64,000 nt of DNA, taken from the NCBI GenBank assembly GCA_963732795.1, contig CAVTAV010000002.1:248001-312000 (forward strand), in the 5' to 3' direction. The first letter of the stretch is position 1, and each line of letters opens with the position of its first letter. Positions 57,499 through 64,000 of this stretch are shown here, one piece after another. Position numbers and translations under genes: made by a program. Source of the stretch: CAVTAV01 sp963732795 (lineage in GTDB: Bacteria > Pseudomonadota > Alphaproteobacteria > CAVTAV01). The notes below the pieces were generated by a model, which was not told the origin of the DNA, did not search any database, and worked only from the letters and a program-made list of their open reading frames with translations.

Positions 57499-59643
57499 AT
57501 GGCTTGCGTGCGTCTGTTGAACGCCCTCGGCGGCGTTGTGCTGGTTTCGCTTGTCGGCTTTGGAGCCCTGGCTGAAGAAGCGTCATCCGACGACACCAAG
57601 TCGACGAGCTCCTCGAGCACAACGTCGGAAGGCAGCCCAAACTCCTCGGCCCAGCCTTTGCCCTCCGCCCAGATTTTGCCGCCGGGCGAAGAGGTGGTGA
57701 TCTACGGCCGCGCACTGCAGCAGATCGGTTCGTCCAAGGCGGCGAGCGAAGGCACGGTCGGCTATGCGGATCTGACCTTGCGGCCGCTTCTGCGCGTCGG
57801 CGAGCTCGCGGAGGCGGTGCCCGGCCTGATCGCGACCCAGCACAGCGGCGGCGGCAAGGCGAACCAGTACTTCCTCCGCGGCTTCAATCTGGACCACGGA
57901 ACCGACTTCTCGGTCAGCCTGGACGGCGTGCCGATCAATATGCGCACCCACGCCCATGGCCAGGGCTATCTCGATCTCAACTTTTTGATCCCCGAGGTCA
58001 TCGAGCGCATCGATTACTCCAAGGGCACCTACAAGGCCGATGTCGGCGACTTCTCCGCCGCCGGCTCGGCCCGGTTCAAGACCTATGACTCGGTCGAGTA
58101 TCCCCGCGCCGAGGTGACGATCGCGGGCGACGGCTACCGGCGCGTGGTGGCTCTGGGCTCGACCATGATCACAACCGACGACTCGATCCTCGCGGCGGCC
58201 TCCTATAACGGCAATAACGGCCCGTGGGTCTTGCCGGAGCATCTTCGCAAATACAGCGGCTTCCTGAAGCTGACCCATTACGGCTCCGACTTCACGACGC
58301 ATGTCAGCCTGATCGGCTTCGATAACACCTGGAACGCCACCGACCAGGTCCCGCTCCGGGCCGTCAAGGAGGGCCTGATCACCCGGTTCGGCTATATCGA
58401 CCCCGATCTCGGCGGCCACACAAGCCGCTACGGCATCTCGGTCGAGGCGGAGAACAAGGACACGACGATCGTCGCCTATCTCCATCGCTATCACTTCAAC
58501 CTGTTCTCCAACTCGACCTATTTCCTCGACAATCCGGTCCGGGGCGACGAGATCGAGCAGCACGACCGGCGCTGGATCGCCGGCTTCAAGATCGAGCGGG
58601 ACTGGCAGGGCGTGATGGTTGCGGGCCTCGCCACCAATTTTCGCGCCGGCATCGAGACCCGGGCGGATTTCATCGGCTCGGCGAACCTCTATCACACCGA
58701 GGCGCGCCAGCGCTTCTCCACGGTCCTCGATGACTCGGCGAAGGAATACAGCGCCGAGCCCTGGGGCGAGATGGAGACTTATCTGACGGATAATCTGCGC
58801 GTGGTCCTGGGCTTGCGCGGTTCCTATTACAATGCCCATGTCAAAAGCCTGCTGGCGGCCAACTCGGGCACGGTGCATGACTTCATGCTCCAACCCAAGG
58901 CGACCGTCGCCTGGCTGGTCATCCCCAAGGTCGAGCTCTATGCCTCGGCCGGGCGGGGTTTCCATAGCAACGACACCCGCGGCGTCGCCACCCATGTAGA
59001 CCCCGTCTCCGGCGATCCGGCGACGCCGGCACCGTTCCTGGTCAAGGCCAACGGCGCGGAGGTGGGGGCGCGGTTCGATCCGCTCGACGGCCTGAAAATG
59101 ACTGTCGCGACCTATTATCTTCAGCTCGGCTCGGAGCTGATCTATGTCGGCGACGCCGGCACCAGCGAGCCGTCGAGCGGCTCACGGCGCTACGGCGTGG
59201 AAGGGACATTGTTCTGGTCGCCCGCCGGCTGGATCACCCTGGACGGCGAGATTGCGCTGACCCATTCCCGGTTCCGCCTGCCGACGGGCCAGCCCAATCA
59301 CATCCCGCAATCGATCCCGTTCATGTATTCGGGCGGCGCGGTGATCGACCTGCCGGAGAACGTGACCTGGTCGACCCGCATCCGGCATTTCAGCCCGACC
59401 CCGCTGATCGAGGACAATTCGGTGCGCTCCCACAACACGACCCTGGTGAACAGCGAAGTCATCTGGACCGTCAGCCGGTTCCGCCTGACCCTCGGCCTCT
59501 ACAACGTGTTCAACGTGCATGACGACGATATCGAATATTATTTCGCGTCCCAGCTCGCGGGCGAGCCCGCCCCGGTCGAGGACATCCATTTCCACCCCAT
59601 GGAGCCGCGTCGGATGCGGGTAAGCGTGCAGGCCCGATTCTGA
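57499..59643 (+). CDS. TonB-dependent receptor, paralogue of the preceding one
   Basis: 714 residues, unbroken. GGAGG lies 8-12 bases before the ATG. A signal peptide (ALGGVVLVSLVGFGALAE) is followed by a Ser/Thr-rich spacer and the TonB-box region GEEVVIYGRAL. The plug shares LRPLLRVGELAEAVPGLIATQHSGGGKANQYFLRGFNLDHGTDF and HAHGQGYLDLNFLIPEVIERIDYSKGTYKADVGDFSAAGSA with the upstream receptor. The barrel ends in HPMEPRRMRVSVQARF, with the terminal Phe needed for outer-membrane assembly. Shared His-rich plug loops hint at a common ligand class, which the sequence does not identify. Confidence 0.92.
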   Translation: MACVRLLNALGGVVLVSLVGFGALAEEASSDDTKSTSSSSTTSEGSPNSSAQPLPSAQILPPGEEVVIYGRALQQIGSSKAASEGTVGYADLTLRPLLRVGELAEAVPGLIATQHSGGGKANQYFLRGFNLDHGTDFSVSLDGVPINMRTHAHGQGYLDLNFLIPEVIERIDYSKGTYKADVGDFSAAGSARFKTYDSVEYPRAEVTIAGDGYRRVVALGSTMITTDDSILAAASYNGNNGPWVLPEHLRKYSGFLKLTHYGSDFTTHVSLIGFDNTWNATDQVPLRAVKEGLITRFGYIDPDLGGHTSRYGISVEAENKDTTIVAYLHRYHFNLFSNSTYFLDNPVRGDEIEQHDRRWIAGFKIERDWQGVMVAGLATNFRAGIETRADFIGSANLYHTEARQRFSTVLDDSAKEYSAEPWGEMETYLTDNLRVVLGLRGSYYNAHVKSLLAANSGTVHDFMLQPKATVAWLVIPKVELYASAGRGFHSNDTRGVATHVDPVSGDPATPAPFLVKANGAEVGARFDPLDGLKMTVATYYLQLGSELIYVGDAGTSEPSSGSRRYGVEGTLFWSPAGWITLDGEIALTHSRFRLPTGQPNHIPQSIPFMYSGGAVIDLPENVTWSTRIRHFSPTPLIEDNSVRSHNTTLVNSEVIWTVSRFRLTLGLYNVFNVHDDDIEYYFASQLAGEPAPVEDIHFHPMEPRRMRVSVQARF

Positions 59644-59692
59644 CCGGCCGAAAAACCCGAACTCGCGTTCTTGCCCCTCGACTTGAAGCCTC

Positions 59693-59714
59693 TATAGTAA
59701 GGAGGCGTATTATA
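59693..59714. promoter_or_regulatory. Imperfect inverted repeat upstream of MarR gene
   Basis: TATAGTA (59693-59699) and TATTATA (59708-59714) are inverted with one mismatch around an 8-base spacer, 20 bases before the MarR ATG. TATTAT within it may serve as a -10 box. This could be the autoregulatory site of the efflux repressor. Confidence 0.3.
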
Positions 59715-59734
59715 ACATAGCGAGGGGGGTCGCT

Positions 59735-60233
59735 ATGGCGACGGAACGAGCTTCCTATCAACATTCTGTTGTACGATACCGCGCGGCTTGGGCGGCGTTG
59801 CTTCGACCGGCGGGCGCGCCCCTTGGGTCTCACTCAGCCGCAATGGCGCATGTTGGCGGTGCTGTCGCGCAACGAAGGCATCAATCAGGTCTCGCTGGCC
59901 GAATATCTCGACATCCAGCCGATCACCTTGACCCGTCAGGTCGACCGGCTGGAGGCGAATGGCTGGGTGAAGCGGCAGCCGGACCCGAAGGACCGCCGGG
60001 CGACCTTGCTCTATGTCACGCCGAAGGCACAGCCTTTGGTCGATCAGATCTGGGAGCTGGCCGATGGGCTCGCCTCCGACATGCTCGATGGGGTGAGTGC
60101 GGAGGATCGCGAAAAGGCCCATGAGGTCCTCACCAAAATGAGGGCGAACTTCCTGAGGATCGAGGCGGCCGAGACCGACGATTGCCGGGCGGTCAACGTC
60201 GAATGGACTCTCGAGCCCACAACTAAAGATTGA
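59735..60233 (+). CDS. MarR-family regulator of the EmrAB-like pump, one frameshift near the start
   Basis: About 165 residues. AGGGGGG precedes the ATG at 59735 by 5 bases. One base near 59740 must be removed to reach the main frame, which then reads NELPINILLYDTARLGRRCFDRRARPLGLTQPQWRML, the usual MarR/SlyA start. The winged helix is VSLAEYLDIQPITLTRQVDRLEANGWVKRQPDPKDRRATLLYVT. Without the repair, translation would need the TTG at 59769. It is 60 bases upstream of the efflux adaptor gene on the same strand, as with EmrR and EmrAB, so it probably represses the pump and responds to its substrate. Confidence 0.82.
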
Positions 60234-60293
60234 AAATATCCGCAACCTGAACGATTATCTGGTCGCTGAAAAGCGGTCATCGGCGGTCGCGGG

Positions 60294-61421
60294 ATGAAGC
60301 ACGAGAAGATTGCTCTGGAGGCGGTAGGGGAGGCGCTGACGTCCGGCGCGCAAACGGTCGTTCTTGCGGCCGCTGCTTCTGGGCATCGGGCCAGTCGTCG
60401 TACTCGCGGCGCGGCGCTGGCCTATCTCCATGGCGGGCGCTTCGTCTCGACCGACAACGCCTATATCCACGCCACGATCGTTCCGATCACCGCCCAGGTT
60501 TCCGGTCCGATCAGCGCCGTCGAGATACGGACAACGCCCGGGTAGAGGCCGGCCAGCCGCTTTTCGAGATCGACCGGCGGCCGTTCGAGATCGCGCTTCG
60601 GGAAGCGGACGGCGCGCTCGACAAGGCGCGAAGCGATGTCGTCGCCCTCAAGGCGTCCTACCGTGGGCAGGCGACGGGCTATCGCGCAGGCCCGGACCGA
60701 ACCGCGATTTCGCCGAGCGGGAATGGGAGCGCCAGCGCCGCCTTGCCGCCCGGAACGTGGTCTCCCGCGCCAAGCTGGACGACGCGCGGCATGCGCTGGA
60801 TGTCGGCCGACGCAGAAGACGGCCGTCCTCTGCCGAGCAACTCTCCGAGATTCGGGCGAGCCTCGACGGCAATCCCGAACTTGCCGGTGGACGATCATCC
60901 GTCGGTTCGACAGGCGCTGGCCGAGCGCGAGGGCCGCGAAGCTCGATCTCGACCGCACCGATCGTGCGCGCGCCGATCGCCGGGCGGGTGAGCGAGGCGC
61001 CGGGGCGTCGGCCGATATGTCGAGGCCGGGCACGCCGGTCTTCAGCCTCGTGGCCGATACACGGCCTCTGGGTCGAGGCCAATTTCAAGGAGACCGAGCT
61101 CACCCATCTGCGCCCCGGCCAGCCGGTGACGATCGACTGTCGACACCTATCCCGGCAGCGCAGTGGGCCGGCACGGTGGAAAGCGTCGCTCAGGCGACCG
61201 GGTGCGGTCTTTTCCGTTCTGCCGGCCCAGAACGCCTCCGGCAACTGGGTCAAGGTCGTCCAGCGCATCCCCGTCCGCATCGCCATCGATCCGAGCAAGA
61301 GGACGCGCCCGCTCTCCGCGCCGGCATGAGCGTCGAGGTCTCGGTCGATACGGGGCATAAGCGGACCTTCGCGGGACTGGTGCAAGGCCTGTCGGATTTT
61401 CGCCGGGCTTTGATCCGATGA
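60294..61421 (+). CDS. emrA: EmrA-like efflux adaptor (HlyD family), many frameshifts
   Basis: About 375 residues when joined. The membrane anchor and barrel entry read RPLLLGIGPVVVLAA, then YLHGGRFVSTDNAYIHATIVPITAQVSGPISAVEI, typical of EmrA. Next come VEAGQPLFEIDRRPFEIALREADGALDKA, a coiled coil (WERQRRLAARNVVSRAKLDDARHALD) and IVRAPIAGRVSE. The last part is GTPVFSLVADTRPLWVEANFKETELTHLRPGQPVTID and VLPAQNASGNWVKVVQRIPVRIAIDPS. At least seven frame changes lie between 60365 and 61310. The stop at 61421 overlaps the next start as ATGA. It bridges EmrB to an outer-membrane channel. Confidence 0.8.
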
Positions 61422-62943
61422 CGGCTATCGCCGATGAGCCGATCCTCGAGGTCCGCCATCGCGGGCTGCTTGACCGCGACCCTGATGCTGACGGTCATCA
61501 TCCAGACCCTCGACATCACGATCGCCAATGTCGCCATCCCCGAGATGCAGGGCAGCCTCTCGGCGACCCAGGACCAGATCGCCTGGGTGCTGACCTCCTA
61601 TGTCGTGGCGACCGCGATCATGACGCCGCTGACTGGCACTCTTGCCGCGCGGCTGGGTCGGCGGCGGCTGTTTCTGATCGTCATCATCGGCTTCACCCTG
61701 GCGTCGATGGCGTGCGGGGCGGCGGGATCGCTATCGGGGATCGTGCTCTGCCGGGTGCTTCAAGGCGCGTTCGGGGCGTTCATGGCGCCGCTTGACCCAG
61801 GCGCTGATGCTCGATCTCTACTCCCTCGAAGACCGTGCGCGGATGATGGGCGTGTTCGGCATCGGCGTGATGATCGGGCCGGTGTTGGGTCCGACCATGG
61901 GAAGCTATCTGACGGATGCGTTGAGCTGGCGCGCCGTTTTCTATGTCAACGTGCCGTTCGGGATCGTCGCCGTTTTGGGCGTGCTCGCCTATCTTCCCGG
62001 CGGCGATCGCCGGGAAGACGCGCGGTTCGACGGTTTCGGCTTCGCGATGCTGAGCCTCGCGATCGGCGCGTTTCAGTTAATGCTGGATCGCGGCGAGACG
62101 CGGGACTGGTTCGCCGCGCCGGAGATCGTGGCGGAGCTGGTGCTGGCCGGGCTGGCGCTCTATCTCTTCGTCGCCCATATCGTGACCGCGCGCCGGCCGT
62201 TCCTGGCGCTGGCCATGTTCCGCGACCGCAATTTGACCGCCGGGCTGGTCCTGGTCACCGTCTTCGGCGCCACGACGCTCGCCACCATGGCCCTGATGCC
62301 GCCGTTTCTCGCCACGTCGCTCAGCTACCCGACCCTCGATATCGGCTTCGCCATGATCCCCCGCGGGCTCGGCACGACCCTGTCATTCATCATCGCCGGC
62401 AAGGTTCTGAACAAAGTGGATGCGCGCCTCCTGGTCGTGATCGGGATGGGCTGCGTCGCGGTCTCGCTGTGGGGCATGTCGGGCTTCGACCTGATGATGG
62501 ATTTGGGGCCGATCGTCTGGACCGGCGTCATTCAGGGCTTCGGCCTCGGCCTTGTGTTCATGACCTTGAGCGTCGTGACCTTCAACACCCTCGGCTCAGA
62601 ATTCAGAACCGACGCGGCGGCCCTGTTCACGCTGCTTCGCAATATCGGCGGCAGCTTCGGCGTTGCTGTGGTCATGAGCCTTTTGGCCGACCAGGCGCAG
62701 GCATCCCATGCCGCGCTCGCCGTCTATGTCACGCCCTATAGCCGGGCGTTGCAGGCCGTGGGCCATTGGGATCCGGCGGTGTTGAACGCGGAGGTCGCGC
62801 GGCAGGCCGGAATGATCGCTTTCTTGAACGATTTCCGCCTGATGACGGCGGTTTGCCTGCTGTCGATGCCGCTGGTGCTGCTGCTCAGGCCGCCGGCTCG
62901 GTCGAAGGCGATGAGGACCGCTCCGCAGCCCGCCGGCGAATGA
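61418..62943 (+). CDS. emrB: EmrB-like DHA2 family drug:H+ antiporter, frameshifted
   Basis: About 508 residues with 14 predicted membrane segments. LTVIIQTLDITIANVAIPEMQGSL and TSYVVATAIMTPLTGTLAARLGRRRLF (MFS motif A) are typical of EmrB. MGVFGIGVMIGPVLGPTMGSYLTDALSWRAVFYVNVPFG is the antiporter motif C and the conserved WRAVFYVNVP loop. Frame changes lie near 61455 and 61795. It expels hydrophobic toxic compounds together with the adaptor encoded just before it. Its 3' end overlaps the convergent acyltransferase gene by 59 bases. Confidence 0.87.
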
Positions 62944-63838
62944 GCTTTTTGATCCGCTTCTTGAGGCCGAGCTTGTCGACGATCCGTACGAGGGCGTCGG
63001 AGCCCTGATTGGTCATCCAATGGGCCCGCACGATGAGGCGCAGCCGGGTGGTGTTGCGAAGCACGAAGACGTCGGCGCATTCGGCGTGGCGGGTCGAGAA
63101 GAAGGCCTTGTGCGCGCCTTCGCCTTCGGTGAAGTCGAAGCTCTTGTAGCCGCCTTCCGCGAACAGCCATTCGACGGCGAGAAGCTGAAGCACCGTGCCC
63201 GGCGAAAGGTTTGACACCGCCTGGTCATAGCCGAGATAGGCGTAGACGACGACGCCGTCATCGACGGGCGTATAGAGATAGGCCACCGGCTTACCGTCCA
63301 GGAACAGCAGGAAGCCGAGGGCGGTGCCCTGTTTCGCGCGATCCAGCATCTCGGACCGGAATGCCGCATCGTCGGGCAGGCCGGCATCGAGAAGCTGTTC
63401 CTGGTAGGTGCGGACGGAGAGGGCGCGGGCCATGCGGTGGAATTCGGTCAATTCCTCGGGCGTCCGATAGAGGCGCCAGTCGGCCTTGCCGCCGGACTGG
63501 GCCTCGAATTTGCGAACTTTCCGGCGCAGGGTCGAACGGGATTTGGACGAGAACTTCTGCAAATAGCCCTCGAAATCGCCCGTCAGATCAAGGAAATAGC
63601 GGCGGAAACGGTAAGGGCTGTAGCGGATGACCGTGCGCCCGACATTGATCGCCGGCGACTCCCCCGTGACCTCGGCGGAACGGAACAGCACGCCGTCGAT
63701 ACTGCGCTCGATATCGTTTAGGTCCTCCGGTGCGGCGGCAAGATCAATTACGCCGGTCGACCGCTCCTCGAGCGCCAGTGGCGCGGAAAGCAGGGTAAAC
63801 TCGCCAAGGCGGAATTTCAGGGCGTAATCGATCGCCAT
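62885..63838 (-). CDS. FemAB/CelD-like GNAT acyltransferase
   Basis: 317 residues, unbroken. The N-terminal half is variable, then FSSKSRSTLRRKVRKFEAQSGGKADW, TPEELTEFHRMARALSVRTYQEQLL, ALGFLLFLDGKPVAYLYTPVDDGVVVYAYLGYDQAVSNLSPGTVLQLLAVEWLF and FDFTEGEGAHKAFFSTRHAECADV. This is the acetyltransferase_6 (BioF2/CelD-like) form of the GNAT fold, found in polysaccharide and cell-surface clusters. The acceptor is unknown. It ends in a basic, Arg-rich tail (KKRIKKLIRRRAAERSS) that overlaps the end of emrB. The 160 bases upstream to the window end show no gene. Confidence 0.8.
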   Translation of the reverse strand: MAIDYALKFRLGEFTLLSAPLALEERSTGVIDLAAAPEDLNDIERSIDGVLFRSAEVTGESPAINVGRTVIRYSPYRFRRYFLDLTGDFEGYLQKFSSKSRSTLRRKVRKFEAQSGGKADWRLYRTPEELTEFHRMARALSVRTYQEQLLDAGLPDDAAFRSEMLDRAKQGTALGFLLFLDGKPVAYLYTPVDDGVVVYAYLGYDQAVSNLSPGTVLQLLAVEWLFAEGGYKSFDFTEGEGAHKAFFSTRHAECADVFVLRNTTRLRLIVRAHWMTNQGSDALVRIVDKLGLKKRIKKLIRRRAAERSSSPSTEPAA

Positions 63839-64000
63839 CGAACCACGGACCGGACTGATTGGGATTAAGGCGCGCCTAAGCCGTCGCGCGCGACTGGGCC
63901 ACGTTAGCGCCCATTATATAAGGCTCCGCGCCTTAAGATCTCGTATAGCCGGACCGTTCGCGGCCGTCTCTGCGCCGGTCGAAAAGTCAACATCTTGCCA

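Noticed and set aside
4838..61795. Programmed ribosomal frameshifting as the cause of the frame changes
   Set aside because: The changes occur in unrelated genes, go in both directions, and have no common slippery sequence or downstream structure. Errors in the sequence explain them better.
1..64000. tRNA or rRNA genes, CRISPR arrays, insertion sequences or phage genes
   Set aside because: I looked for cloverleaf-like ends, regularly spaced repeats, transposase or integrase motifs and found none that held up. The ggttcgaaaccgac near 3897 lies inside the dioxygenase small-subunit gene and is not a tRNA arm.

Overview
The window looks like the chromosome of a GC-rich, Gram-negative, free-living bacterium, most likely an alphaproteobacterium. 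The reasons are a fused CysN-CysC with CysD, an EctR-ectABC module, a DUF2126 transglutaminase / circularly permuted ATP-grasp / alpha-E locus, three TonB receptors, and dispersed palindromic repeats with cgtcatcccgg ends of the kind common in that class. I cannot name the genus. I found no rRNA, tRNA, CRISPR array, insertion sequence or prophage.

Layout. 1-5020: aromatic meta-cleavage genes of the homoprotocatechuate type (FAH-family isomerase/decarboxylase, isomerase, semialdehyde dehydrogenase, DapA-like lyase, two-subunit extradiol dioxygenase). 5029-9784: a CHASE2 membrane protein divergent from an exported Cys-rich protein and an M48 metallopeptidase. 9891-11339: salicylaldehyde/vanillin-type dehydrogenase. 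11557-13128: a two-gene version of the membrane/spermidine-synthase-like proteins. 13220-16039: sulfate activation (cysD, cysNC). 16173-20781: ectR divergent from ectABC and a sodium:solute symporter. 20843-27803: two transglutaminase-like proteins around an ATP-grasp/alpha-E protein. 27968-31492: MacAB-like ABC exporter. 31704-36440: MFS transporter, IorA/IorB-type molybdenum hydroxylase and a TetR regulator. 36637-37554: PEP mutase/phosphonopyruvate hydrolase family enzyme. 37620-42134: two tandem lipoprotein PQQ-dependent quinohemoprotein dehydrogenases. 42175-44504: enoyl-CoA hydratase and malonyl-CoA synthetase. 44678-46769: TonB receptor. 46964-48811: YceI, cytochrome b561, YceI. 48824-54455: a tight four-gene operon of lysine 2,3-aminomutase, two ATP-grasp ligases and a GNAT-HDAC-GNAT fusion. 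55157-59643: two paralogous TonB receptors. 59735-62943: MarR regulator with EmrA/EmrB-like efflux. 62885-63838: FemAB/CelD-like acyltransferase.

The strongest candidate for an undescribed system is the kamA / ATP-grasp / ATP-grasp / GNAT-HDAC-GNAT operon (48824-54455). Its gene spacing and enzyme types suggest that a beta-lysine-type amino acid is made, ligated twice and acyl-modified. The product is unknown.

A caution covers the whole annotation. More than half of the genes are interrupted by single-base frameshifts (about 80 by my hand count), yet both sides of each break keep the conserved motifs of their family. Insertions and deletions both occur, and substitution decay is not evident. 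I treat these mainly as sequencing or assembly errors, give each gene as one span, and note where the frame changes. Positions of frame changes are approximate.
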